The notes beneath the pieces are model-generated. The model was not told where the DNA came from. It saw only the letters and a program-made list of their open reading frames with translations, and did not search any database. A stretch of DNA of 64,000 nucleotides from Saccharopolyspora flava (lineage in GTDB: Bacteria; Actinomycetota; Actinomycetes; Mycobacteriales; Pseudonocardiaceae). Position 1 is the stretch's first letter. The number at the start of each line of letters is the position of its first letter. Made by a program: the position numbers and the translations under genes. Positions 28,978-37,268 of the stretch are shown here, piece by piece. The stretch spans positions 62,001-126,000 of the forward strand of contig NZ_FOZX01000011.1 in the NCBI RefSeq assembly GCF_900116135.1, read 5' to 3'.

Positions 28978-29709
28978 CTACTCCTCCATCGAGTTTTGCG
29001 AGGGGATGTCGTCAGCGAGGTCGTCCTGCCCAGTGCGGGACTGGTAGTCGTGGACGGCGTCGATGAGCTTGATGACGAATTCGCGGTCCTCGACGGAGAG
29101 CTCCAGGAGGTTGACGTCGACGCTGAGCGTGATGCTCCCGCCGGACTTGAGCCGGATCCGCGTCGCTCCGGAACTTCCCGTCGGCGCGGTCGGTTCCTCG
29201 GCCTTCGTCGTGCGGCGAGCGCGCCGGGTTCCCGGACTCCGCTTGCGGGAGGTCGTCGCGATGTGCTTCCACTCGGGACTCACCGGGATTCCCGCGTATT
29301 CAGCGGCGTGGAGGAAGAACGTGCTGGCCTTGCGCCGCGTGTCGCCGTGCTGTCCGAAGGTCTCCGTCCACTTGTCGAGGAGCTGCTGCGAGGTGGTGTG
29401 CTGACTACCGAACTCCACGATCGGCGCGTAGTGCCGCAGGATCAGTTCCTTGACCTTCTTCGGCCGTGAATCCGGGTCGTAGACCAACTCGCGGAGCAGG
29501 TCGGTGGGCGCGCCGTCTTCGTCGATGAGCCCGAACTGGCGGCACATCCCGAGATACCCGGTCTGGGTGGAGCCGGGCATCCAGCGCAGATAGCTGCGAT
29601 CGATCGCCGCCGGGAGCGTGGGCTGCTGCGCCATCTTGTCCAGGCTGTTCAGGAAATTCCGGAAGGTGGCGTACGGTGGTGTGAAGGTTGTTTCCTTGTT
29701 CTGAGCCAT
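28978..29709 (-). CDS. DUF5343-like protein, cas-operon associated
   Basis: The product has 243 residues. The N-terminal 150 residues (YATFRNFLNSLDKMAQQPTLPAAIDRSYLRWMPGSTQTGYLGMCRQFGLIDEDGAPTDLLRELV) look like the DUF5343 winged-helix-like fold: predicted DNA-binding or adaptor. A basic RKRSPGTRRARR linker leads to a small C-terminal domain (TRIRLKSGGSITLSVDVNLLELSVEDREFVIKLIDAVHDY). ATG 29709 has AAGGAGAA upstream. It lies between cas2 (16 bp away) and the HNH-helicase gene. The pairing with the helicase suggests a joint job; function not known. Confidence 0.7.
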   Translation of the reverse strand: MAQNKETTFTPPYATFRNFLNSLDKMAQQPTLPAAIDRSYLRWMPGSTQTGYLGMCRQFGLIDEDGAPTDLLRELVYDPDSRPKKVKELILRHYAPIVEFGSQHTTSQQLLDKWTETFGQHGDTRRKASTFFLHAAEYAGIPVSPEWKHIATTSRKRSPGTRRARRTTKAEEPTAPTGSSGATRIRLKSGGSITLSVDVNLLELSVEDREFVIKLIDAVHDYQSRTGQDDLADDIPSQNSMEE

Positions 29710-29725
29710 GATCTTCTCCTTGTCA

Positions 29726-30010
29726 TCACACGACACGGGCCCCGGTCGGAGGCAGCGGCCTGCGGTGCCCGAGGAATTCGAAGGTGACCTGTGACGGGAT
29801 GCCCAGGTCGACGAACAGAACGTGATCCGCTGAGGTTGTGATGACCCGGTTCAACCGCCACTGCAGCTCGGCGAGATCCGCGCGCGAAAGATCGCAGAGG
29901 AACACCGAGTACTGGATGCGCTCGCCGTAGTCCTCGACGGTCTTGGCGACCCGGCGAAGCCGGACCGGATCGCTGATGTCGTAGGCGACGAGGTAGCGGT
30001 GCCGAGCCAT
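29726..30010 (-). CDS. cas2: Cas2
   Basis: This 94-residue Cas2 has the ferredoxin-like fold starting RHRYLVAYDISDPVRLRRVAKTVEDYGERIQYSVFLCDLS, with the conserved Asp in YDISD. It partners Cas1 in spacer integration. It follows cas4-cas1 by 4 bp and is co-directional, so the two are one transcription unit. Size and motifs are normal. Confidence 0.96.
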   Translation of the reverse strand: MARHRYLVAYDISDPVRLRRVAKTVEDYGERIQYSVFLCDLSRADLAELQWRLNRVITTSADHVLFVDLGIPSQVTFEFLGHRRPLPPTGARVV

Positions 30011-30014
30011 GAGG

Positions 30015-31661
30015 TCACCTGCTGGTGAAGGGCCTGTACCTGGCGAACTCTTCGAGCAGGTAGGCGGCGAACAGACGCGCCTGCAACTCCAGAGCCCGGC
30101 GGTAGGTCACGGTGTACTTGAAGAGGGGATGCCGGATTTCGGTGGTCATGCGGTGCTCGTAGGCATCGATGACGCGTCGTTTGCCGGACTGGGTCAAGGT
30201 CACCTGGTCCGGGCGCACGTGGAACAGTCCGGCGTCGGCTTGGCGGGTGTTGATGAGCGTCAACGCCGTGGAGTCGGCGATCTGCGGCCGGAATTCCTCC
30301 ATGAGGTCGAGCGCGAGCGCCGGACGTCCGAACCGGTCCTGGTGGTAGACGCCGGCGTAGGGATCGAGCCCCAGTCCGTAGCAGGCGACGGTGACGTCCT
30401 TGACCAGCAATGCGTAGAGGAACGACAGCAGGCAGCTCACGGCGTCACGAGGTGGACGCCGAGTGCGACCGGAGTCGGCGAAACCTGGTCCCGGAAGCCG
30501 GTGATCGGGGCGGAAAAGGTGAGGAAGACCGTCGAAGTAGGTGCGCGCGGCCGCCCCCTCGATGCCGCGGAGCATGGTCACGGTCTGGGCTCGGTCGGCA
30601 CTGCGGATGGCGGTGTCGAGTCGCTTGAGTGCTTCGGGATCGGTGTGGTGGCTGTTGCGGCGGAGAAGAGTCCGGCAGTTGCGGATCTTCCCGCCCACGA
30701 GTCGGCGGGAGAAGTCGACGGCCCGCTGGGGGCTGATGGTGTGCTGACGACGCCGCAGGTCGACGTTGCTGCCGAGGGACGGAATCGTGACGGCCTTCAT
30801 CCAGCCCCCGGTGGTCGTCCACACCACAGGGGTGTCTTGCTCGGCCAGCGCGTGGATGGCCTGCGTCGTGACCTGCGAAGGGCCGGCTACCACCACGTGG
30901 AGGACGTCGCGCAGCTGGAGGGAGGCGAGTTCGTCCCGGGCACGCGTGACGTGCAGTCGTCCGCCGCGCACTCCGAGGCGGGAACCCGGTTCGACGATGT
31001 AGAGCGGCTGACTCTCGGGCGCCGCTGCCAGCAACCGTCGGGGCGGAGCCTCGTCTCGCCCTGACAGCAGGTTGATCTCATCCGGGAGGCACACCGGGAG
31101 TAAGGCGCACCGCTCGCACTTCTTGCTGTGCTGGAGAGGTGGCGGGAGGACCGAGCTGGTAGCGACTTCGCGGGCCTTGTGCAGAGATCGCCGGAGCTCG
31201 GTTTCGGCCTCGGCCGACCAGTCCACTCTCACGCGGGAGCGCGTCTCCGCGTACCAGAGAAACCCGTGATCGCAGGGGTAACCGCTGTGCCGGAGCACGA
31301 CGATCTGACAGAGCAGCTGCATCCGGTCGCTGTGCCACGGTTCGCCGTCATTCCGCGGCGAGCCACGGCGGAACTCGACAGGCCGAACTTTCCCCTGCTG
31401 TGCCACAACCACATCGCACACGGCAACAACACCGAGCTCATCGGAGAACACCTTCATCGAAGTCGCTATCCAGTTGCCGGACGCAACACGCTGACCAGCG
31501 TCCGGACTCTTCGCGACGTCCACCCGCGCGTGGACGAGACGTCCCAGGCGTGTCTCCTCCGTGTCCGTCCAGTAGCCGTCGACGTGCTCCAGGTGGAACA
31601 GGCGTTTGCAGAAGTTGAAATCGCCTAAAGCACGGGCACCGAGTGGTAGGTCGATATCCAT
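30015..31661 (-). CDS. cas4-cas1: Cas4-Cas1 fusion protein
   Basis: The product has 548 residues. The Cas4 half (1-205) has C18 (FNFCKRLFHLEHVDG), D83, E96 and the C182-C185-C191 cluster (KKCERCALLPVC) for an iron-sulfur site; the usual Lys of the RecB motif is Arg98 (VEFRRG). The Cas1 half (about 215-548) has the metal triad E368 (GIEGAAARTYF), H440 (GVYHQDRFGRPALALD) and E455/E456 (LMEEFRP). Cas4-Cas1 fusions are a hallmark of type I-G (I-U) loci and not of III-B. ATG 31661 has GAGGAG seven bases upstream; a longer frame to 31898 adds 79 unconserved residues. Confidence 0.96.
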   Translation of the reverse strand: MDIDLPLGARALGDFNFCKRLFHLEHVDGYWTDTEETRLGRLVHARVDVAKSPDAGQRVASGNWIATSMKVFSDELGVVAVCDVVVAQQGKVRPVEFRRGSPRNDGEPWHSDRMQLLCQIVVLRHSGYPCDHGFLWYAETRSRVRVDWSAEAETELRRSLHKAREVATSSVLPPPLQHSKKCERCALLPVCLPDEINLLSGRDEAPPRRLLAAAPESQPLYIVEPGSRLGVRGGRLHVTRARDELASLQLRDVLHVVVAGPSQVTTQAIHALAEQDTPVVWTTTGGWMKAVTIPSLGSNVDLRRRQHTISPQRAVDFSRRLVGGKIRNCRTLLRRNSHHTDPEALKRLDTAIRSADRAQTVTMLRGIEGAAARTYFDGLPHLFRPDHRLPGPGFADSGRTRRPPRDAVSCLLSFLYALLVKDVTVACYGLGLDPYAGVYHQDRFGRPALALDLMEEFRPQIADSTALTLINTRQADAGLFHVRPDQVTLTQSGKRRVIDAYEHRMTTEIRHPLFKYTVTYRRALELQARLFAAYLLEEFARYRPFTSR

Positions 31662-31977
31662 CTCGACGCTCCTCGGGGGAGGGAAGTCCTGACGCCCGGA
31701 GGACGCACCCGATCCGCCTGAACCGCGCGTCACCCGATTCGGTTCACCTTGGAGATGACCGTTCGGTGAATGAACCACGGTGTGGCGGAGGACATTTGAT
31801 GGTTCTCGTGGGTCGTCCGCTCGTTCGAATCGAAGCCTGACCGTCCGGGCGACGTCGGAGTGACCAGGTAAACCGCGCTCTGGCGCGGCTGCCACCACAA
31901 CGTCAGAACCGGCATCAGCGGAGACCGCCGCACACTGACGAACCCACGGTTGTCATGCCCCCGCACTCGTGGATCCC
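31662..31977. other. Promoter region of the cas4-cas1 operon
   Basis: These 316 bp lie between the cas4-cas1 start and the distal end of array 2. No gene is supported; the frame extending cas4-cas1 upstream is Arg/Pro-rich and lacks homology. It should hold the adaptation-operon promoter on the minus strand. Confidence 0.6.
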
Positions 31978-32236
31978 AGCAAAATAAGGACCGGCCGTGG
32001 AGGCCGGTGACGGTCGGAGAAGGCTAAGCGGACGCATCTCCGAAACGTAGTCGTGGCAATGAGGACCGGCCGTGGAGGCCGGTGACAGAAAAAGGGGAGT
32101 GCCGTGGCCGAACGGCGGATCGTTGAGTGGCAATGGGGACCGGCCGTGGAGGCCGGTGACGGGAGAAACCCAATATCGCCGCGATCGCCCGGGAATTGGA
32201 GTGGCAATGGGGGCCGGCCGTGGAGGCCGGTGACGG
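31978..32236 (-). CRISPR. CRISPR array 2 (4 repeats)
   Basis: Repeats of 36 bp start at 31978 (first half decayed), 32053, 32127 and 32201, with spacers of 38-39 bp. Read on the minus strand the repeat has stem ACCGGCC/GGCCGGT with loop TCCAC and ends CCCCATTGCCAC. The leader is on the right, so it is transcribed leftward like array 1. Confidence 0.95.
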
Positions 32237-32411
32237 GGCTGTCGAGTTTGACCGGGTTTGACCTGGGTTTTCAAAGATCAATGCGAGCGACCCCTTGTGG
32301 AGATCGCTGCGGTAGTCGTTCCTGATCTTACCGGACCGCGATCACGGCGATGAACTGCGGAAACGGGGTGGGAGCGGTCCTGTCGGGTGGGGGCATCGCT
32401 GGGTCGCTCGC
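32237..32411 (-). promoter_or_regulatory. Leader of CRISPR array 2
   Basis: On the minus strand a GCGAGCGAC block (end 32411), a variant CGCAGTTCA, 20 bases, then TAAGATC (complement at 32324-32330), then TTGATCTTTGAAAACCCAGG before the first repeat. The inverted repeat is weaker than in the other leaders (only about 5 bp pair). The space from here to the cmr1 stop at 32656 holds no gene I can support. Confidence 0.75.
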
Positions 32412-32655
32412 ATCGTGGGGTGGATTCGAGTGCGTGTGGTGGTGTGCGGTTCTTGATGCTGGCCGGTGCGGATGAGCGAGGTTCGAGGCCGGGGTGATTG
32501 ACCAACAACCCAAGACGCGTGGCTCAAGCCGCGTTCCCAGGACCCCTGCCTCTAATCTGCCGCCGACTTCTTCGGCTTCGCACAGGTCTTTGTAGAGCAG
32601 TGAGTGTAGATCGGCGGTGAGGGGGCCGGGGCCCTGGTGGAGGGTGGGCATTCGG

Positions 32656-33870
32656 CTACCGGCGGCGTTCGTTCTTGAGCCATCTGTCCCATTGGGTCTT
32701 GGCGAGCGTTTCGTCAGGAATAGCAGGGGTTTGGGAGAGCTTCTTTTTCGGCTCCAGCCGTGCTCCAGGCGGAAGCAGCTCGGAGTAGAAGATGTGGGTG
32801 GTCAAATACCACGAGGTCGGGTCACTTTCCTTTGGGCCTATCTTCAGGGGTGTGGGGCGGATCCAGACGGGAGAGACGCGCCGTCCCGGCTCGTTATCGA
32901 GGCCGAACTTGACGTCGATCGTGTTCTTGTAGATTGAGGACTGCGACTTTTTCGAGAAGTAGTTGATCGGGAGTCCGAGGGCCGCGATCGGGTACTCGCT
33001 CTCATTGCCGTGGATGACGTCGATCCACTCCGGGGAGCGGGTGTTCTTGCCCGGGATGTGGTCGATGTCCTGGCTGGCGCGGTAGTTGCGCCACCGCCTA
33101 CCGGCTTCGTGCAGGACCGGTTCCAGATCATCGTATGGGTCGGGGTCGAGGACCGCGCCCTTCCAGCCGTACGGCGCCAGCATGGGAAATTTCGGCAAGG
33201 GTGATGCGGGTGATTCCGCCTTCGTCGCACCGAGACCAGTGCCCTCACGAAGCTTCGGCGGTACTGGGTCTCGCATGAGCTTACGGTAGAAGTCGATGCT
33301 CGGTCGCTTGGCGATCATGCCGAGAATCGGGTGGTTCAGGGTGCTCTCGACGTTGGTGCAGCGGAGTTGCCCGAATCCGCGGCGGGTTCGGGCACCCAGC
33401 CCGCCGTAGTACAGCCACGTCCACATCGTGAGCAGGAAACGGGAGTCCAGCCGCTCGTTTCCGGTGAACCGGACCTCGAGGGTGAACTCGGTGCGCGGGG
33501 GGACGTGGGGACGAGTGAGTCCGTCCCTGTGGTTCCACAGTCCTTGTCCGAGCAGGTAGTGCACTCCGTTGAAGGCGCTGTTCTTCGGCTTCGGAACCCA
33601 CCAAGACCACTCGTCACGACGCGCCGTCGGCCCGTCGTTCACGCGCAGGCGGATCGGGGAGGGGCGGTTGGTGTTGCCGAAGAGCTCGGACTCCTGCTTG
33701 GCGAGCTCTGTCAGGTCTTCGACGCCGTGGCCGGCGGCGAGGGCGCGGAACCAGAAGCGGAGCGCGCCGCGAATCGACGGTACCCGGATCGGGGACGTCT
33801 TGTCCTGCGGGTCGTCTCCGCTGAACAGCGGAGTGACGACCTCCAACGTGAACTTCGTCCACGCGCTCAA
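32656..33870 (-). CDS. cmr1: Cmr1, type III-B RAMP subunit
   Basis: This 404-residue Cas7-family protein begins LSAWTKFTLEVVTPLFSGDDPQ, followed by RVPSIRGALRFWFRALAAGHG, the canonical Cmr1 N-terminal signature, and later YYGGLGARTRRGFGQL. It caps the 3' (target) end of the Cmr backbone. The TTG at 33870 is chosen because GAGGAGG lies six bases before it and TTGA overlaps the stop of the membrane-protein gene. It is the last gene of the effector operon. Confidence 0.92.
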   Translation of the reverse strand: MSAWTKFTLEVVTPLFSGDDPQDKTSPIRVPSIRGALRFWFRALAAGHGVEDLTELAKQESELFGNTNRPSPIRLRVNDGPTARRDEWSWWVPKPKNSAFNGVHYLLGQGLWNHRDGLTRPHVPPRTEFTLEVRFTGNERLDSRFLLTMWTWLYYGGLGARTRRGFGQLRCTNVESTLNHPILGMIAKRPSIDFYRKLMRDPVPPKLREGTGLGATKAESPASPLPKFPMLAPYGWKGAVLDPDPYDDLEPVLHEAGRRWRNYRASQDIDHIPGKNTRSPEWIDVIHGNESEYPIAALGLPINYFSKKSQSSIYKNTIDVKFGLDNEPGRRVSPVWIRPTPLKIGPKESDPTSWYLTTHIFYSELLPPGARLEPKKKLSQTPAIPDETLAKTQWDRWLKNERRR

Positions 33871-35240
33871 GAGGAACCTCCTCGACGACGAAGTCGGCCC
33901 AGCGGTGCGGTGACCGGTTGGCTGTCCCACATCAGCTGGACCGCGATTCCGATGCTGAACGACCAGCCGGTGAGCGTGGCCAACGCACCGATCGGGCTGG
34001 AGACCTTCGGGAGAGGGGAGTTGTCAGGCCACGCCCCGAGTGCCTTGGTGCACTGCGCGTCCAACGTCCGGGCCTCGGTGGCCGGCTGATCCCACCAACC
34101 GGCAAGGCACTGCCCGTGTTCGGCCACAACGGGGAAGGCGAAACCCAGCATGACCAGGCTGATCAGGAAGGCGTAGGAGAGGCCGATCAGCGCGACGATG
34201 AGCCCGCGGCGGTATGCGTCGAGGCTCCGGACGTTGTGCAGCCGCGATTCGAGGATGAGGTAGAGAGACGCGGCCACGGCCAGACCGAGTCCCACGTGCC
34301 ATCCCGTCGTGGCGACCCACCACCGCGGTGTGAGAGCCAAGACCGCTGCCGTTCCCACCGAGACGGCTGCGGGCAGGCGGAGCAGCAAGAGGGAATCCCA
34401 GCCGGAGGGCAGGGATGTGGCGAGCAGGACCACGGCGAACATCCCCGCGAGTGCCAGGTAGCGAGCCACGCCGGCTCCCGGCCACCACAACAAGGTGATG
34501 AGAGCGAACCCGGCCAGGAGGGGCGGCAACCACGGCAGCAGTCGTGGCCACCAGCTGAAAGGGGACAACGCCCGAGCGGCAGCCAGGACGTCGCCGATGG
34601 CGAGCCAGTGCAGCTCGGTGACCCGCTGGGCGTGGCCGGGCTGGTCATCGCCACCTTCGGCAGAAGGAATCCTCAGGCCCTCCCGCGTGCGGTTCGGCCA
34701 GCGCTCGGTCAGCCACCTGTGGTCGATGTCGAACTCGCGGGGCGAGTCGGCGCGGCGAGCGGACAGCCATGGGTCGTCCTCGGCGCGCGCGAGATGTTCC
34801 GTCCAGTCGTTCCTGGCGGCGATGGCTCGCTGTGCGATGGTGTTGCGGCTCAAGCGCTTATCGCCCAACACCGATGAGTGGACTTCGCGCATCCAGGCGG
34901 CATCTTCCTGGTTGCTGATGCGGAAGGGCAGACTCCACACCAAGAATCGCAGACGTGCAGCACGCGTCCGGTATCGAGACGGCAGGAGTTCCAGGTTGCA
35001 CTCGAGATGTCCCACGAACTCCACGAGCATCCGGTAGCGGGACAGGGCGTCGCGCTCGCGGCGGTAGCCCTCGAGCAGGGTTGGGTCCTCAAGAGCATTG
35101 GCGAGAAGTTCTTCTCCTGCACCGATGACTTCGAGCTGTGATCCTTTCGTCGGAACGGGGTGTAGCGCAGACCTGTGTCGCTTGAGGATCAGAGCCGACT
35201 TCTCGTACTCACTCAGCTCGTCGGTGGTCACCCCGTCCAT
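33867..35240 (-). CDS. Six-TM membrane protein embedded in the cmr operon
   Basis: The product has 457 residues. A polar, charged N-terminal region of about 210 residues (no signal peptide) is followed by about six predicted TM helices near 231-253, 258-276, 286-303, 311-330, 345-370 and 415-437, ending in a basic tail. I do not recognise the family. Its start overlaps the CARF gene by 13 bp, and its stop overlaps cmr1, so all three are translationally linked. That context suggests a membrane effector or anchor of the type III response, perhaps gated through the CARF protein. It could instead be a regulator of the complex. Confidence 0.8.
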   Translation of the reverse strand: MDGVTTDELSEYEKSALILKRHRSALHPVPTKGSQLEVIGAGEELLANALEDPTLLEGYRRERDALSRYRMLVEFVGHLECNLELLPSRYRTRAARLRFLVWSLPFRISNQEDAAWMREVHSSVLGDKRLSRNTIAQRAIAARNDWTEHLARAEDDPWLSARRADSPREFDIDHRWLTERWPNRTREGLRIPSAEGGDDQPGHAQRVTELHWLAIGDVLAAARALSPFSWWPRLLPWLPPLLAGFALITLLWWPGAGVARYLALAGMFAVVLLATSLPSGWDSLLLLRLPAAVSVGTAAVLALTPRWWVATTGWHVGLGLAVAASLYLILESRLHNVRSLDAYRRGLIVALIGLSYAFLISLVMLGFAFPVVAEHGQCLAGWWDQPATEARTLDAQCTKALGAWPDNSPLPKVSSPIGALATLTGWSFSIGIAVQLMWDSQPVTAPLGRLRRRGGSS

Positions 35241-36073
35241 AGCGATCCCGCGATGACGACGCCGGAGGGGTTGAGTTCGTAGCCGATGAGGGGCTTGGAC
35301 TCCACGTAGAGACCTTCCAAGTACTTGAACTCGTTGCCGGAGGGCACATCCACGGTGCCGCCATCCGAGACCCGGGCCAGAGTGCCCAGCAGTTCGGCTA
35401 GCTTTCCCGTGAAACGGGGAACCGGGAGTTCTACGAGCGAACCGGTGCCGGTTTCGTGGAAGCAGTACGCGTCGACCACCTCCCGCCCGAGCTTGGTCTT
35501 GACCGCCTGCGCCACGGTGAGGAAGTAGGGGAGCATCGCCTTATACCCGCCGGAGAGGTGGAACACCACGGCGGTTTCGGGACGAGACTGCACGATCAGA
35601 CGTCCTAGCCCGCCCAAGGCGGTGAACGTCTGTCGCGGAAGCTCCGGTGACGACAGATCTAATCCTGGGATGCGTGCGACAACGCAGGCCCCGGCGGTCA
35701 AACGAGGGTTGGACTCCGCGGGATCGTCGATGTACTGCAGCGGAACGTTTTTCAGCCGTGCTTGCCGCATCGCTGTGAGCAGAGCAGCTTGCGATCCCTT
35801 CTCGGTGTCGGAGCCGACGAAGACCCAAGAGTCTTGGTCGTCATTGACGTGGCGCTGAAAGTAGACGTCGATGCCTTGCCATTCCGGGCAGAGGTCGTGC
35901 GGAAGGCCGTCCAGTTCGGTCAGGGCCTCAGCGGGCAGGAGGGATTCCGCGTCGTTGTTGTCGCGGAGCGCCTGCCACAGGTTTCGTTCATAGACCGACC
36001 CGAGTATGTCCTTTCCCTCCAGCTTCTTCAGCAAGGAAAGGCCGACGGGAATGACGTGCACGCGTGAAGTCAT
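35228..36073 (-). CDS. CARF-domain protein (cyclic oligoadenylate sensor)
   Basis: The product has 281 residues. The N-terminus (RVHVIPVGLSLLKKL) and the VFVGSDTEKGSQAALLTAMRQA and FHLSGGYKAMLPYFLTVAQAV (171-191) blocks are the CARF Rossmann-like signatures seen in Csx1/APE2256-type proteins, where SGGYK-like motifs line the ring-nucleotide pocket. About 80 residues follow that show no HEPN RxxxxH or nuclease motif. It therefore looks like a bare sensor, or a ring nuclease, rather than a Csm6-type RNase. The ATG overlaps the cmr6 stop (ATGA), and the gene itself overlaps the 6TM gene, pointing to a functional pair. Confidence 0.85.
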   Translation of the reverse strand: MTSRVHVIPVGLSLLKKLEGKDILGSVYERNLWQALRDNNDAESLLPAEALTELDGLPHDLCPEWQGIDVYFQRHVNDDQDSWVFVGSDTEKGSQAALLTAMRQARLKNVPLQYIDDPAESNPRLTAGACVVARIPGLDLSSPELPRQTFTALGGLGRLIVQSRPETAVVFHLSGGYKAMLPYFLTVAQAVKTKLGREVVDAYCFHETGTGSLVELPVPRFTGKLAELLGTLARVSDGGTVDVPSGNEFKYLEGLYVESKPLIGYELNPSGVVIAGSLWTG

Positions 36074-36885
36074 TTCAAATCCAGACCGCAGTAGCCGTAG
36101 CCGGCAGAGGTCTTCCCTCCGATGCCGAGATCGTCCAGCCCCTCTTTCAGCAGAGCTGCGAAGGCGTGGACGTCGCTGTCTTCCCCGATCAGAACGCTCT
36201 TGAACGGAGTCCCGTGGACTGCCAGGAACCGCACCGGAACCGGGTTGTTGTACTCCGCCGGTTGCTTGTCCACGGGCTTGATCGCCTGGTTGACCTGCGC
36301 GTAGTAGTCGGGCTGGTGCGGCGTGAGCACGTCCAGCGCGAGCTCGGGAGGCTGCGCGGGCAGGGCGTCGAGCACGACGACCCGTCCTCGGGAGGCCTCC
36401 GCGTCGGGCATGTTCGGTCGAGGCGAACCGAAGAGCCGCCGCATCGTCTCGTCCGGCACCGAGGACTCGCGCGCTTGCGCGGCGGCCAAGCCCTTCAACG
36501 CCGAGCCGGGCCAGATCGGCACGCCGTAGGTGCGGGAGAACGTCAAGCCGGTCTCGTAGTTGTCGTCGGCTCCGTGCCCGACGACAACCCGCCACTTCGG
36601 GGCGATCCGGATCGGAAGCACGCGCATGCCGGACCGCTTCGCGATCTGATCTGCGGCAGCTCGGCGGCGGATGTGCAATCCGCGCAGCATCGCTCCGTCG
36701 ACGTGCTCGACCGCCTCGATGACTTCCTTGAAGTGCCTCTTCTGAGCCGAGGAATCCGGCGTGAGGCGGCCGTCCGTGCTTCGACCACCGACCCATTTGC
36801 CGGTGTAGACGAGCGCACCGTTCGAGCCGCCGCGACTGCCCCGGTTCTCCTTGCTCAGGTCGGCGATCGGACCGTATTGCGCCAT
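36070..36885 (-). CDS. cmr6: Cmr6, type III-B RAMP subunit
   Basis: The 271-residue protein starts MAQYGPIADL. RAMP signatures are visible: LTFSRTYGVPIWPGSALKGLAAAQA (the Gly-rich insertion loop region) and the C-terminal GIGGKTSAGYGYCGL. It belongs to the Cas7-like backbone next to Cmr1. TGATG links its start to the cmr5 stop. A longer upstream frame is noise. Confidence 0.92.
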   Translation of the reverse strand: MAQYGPIADLSKENRGSRGGSNGALVYTGKWVGGRSTDGRLTPDSSAQKRHFKEVIEAVEHVDGAMLRGLHIRRRAAADQIAKRSGMRVLPIRIAPKWRVVVGHGADDNYETGLTFSRTYGVPIWPGSALKGLAAAQARESSVPDETMRRLFGSPRPNMPDAEASRGRVVVLDALPAQPPELALDVLTPHQPDYYAQVNQAIKPVDKQPAEYNNPVPVRFLAVHGTPFKSVLIGEDSDVHAFAALLKEGLDDLGIGGKTSAGYGYCGLDLK

Positions 36886-37268
36886 CAGGAACTCGTCTCC
36901 GCGGCCTTCGCCGAACCGACCCGGCTCAACCACGTCGCGAGCTCCTGGGCACGGCGCTGCGCGACGGCGTACTTGGTTCCGTCCGTTCCCGACAGCTGGT
37001 CGAGGATGTCCAGAGGTCGGTCGCGCGGATCCAGCTGGATCACGCGAGCCGCCTCGGTCAGGATCGTGCGGGCGACGCGCCAGTGCCGATCGTCGTCGTG
37101 GGCCTTGTCGGCCTTCGACAACAGGTAGGTGGAGGCCATCACGAGGCCGTTGTTGTGGATCAGCACCGGCAGTGAACGCAGCACGCTCAACAACTCCGGG
37201 CCGATTTCGACGTCGCGCAGCGCGGTCGCTGCGGTGACCGCGAGCTCCTGATCGATGCGCTGGGTCAT
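36885..37268 (-). CDS. cmr5: Cmr5, type III-B small subunit
   Basis: This 127-residue all-helical protein starts MTQRIDQELAVTAATALRDV. Cmr5 family features are the short length, QRRAQELATWLSRVG near the end, and its place between cmr4 and cmr6. It lines the crRNA-target duplex in the complex. GGGAGG lies six bases before ATG 37268, which overlaps the cmr4 stop. Confidence 0.88.
   Translation of the reverse strand: MTQRIDQELAVTAATALRDVEIGPELLSVLRSLPVLIHNNGLVMASTYLLSKADKAHDDDRHWRVARTILTEAARVIQLDPRDRPLDILDQLSGTDGTKYAVAQRRAQELATWLSRVGSAKAAETSS

Noticed and set aside
31662..31898. 79-residue N-terminal extension of Cas4-Cas1
   Set aside because: The sequence is not Cas4-like, while ATG 31661 has a good RBS and begins the Cas4 fold.
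35228..36073. Csm6/Csx1-type HEPN RNase
   Set aside because: CARF motifs are present but no RxxxxH motif is visible in the C-terminal part.
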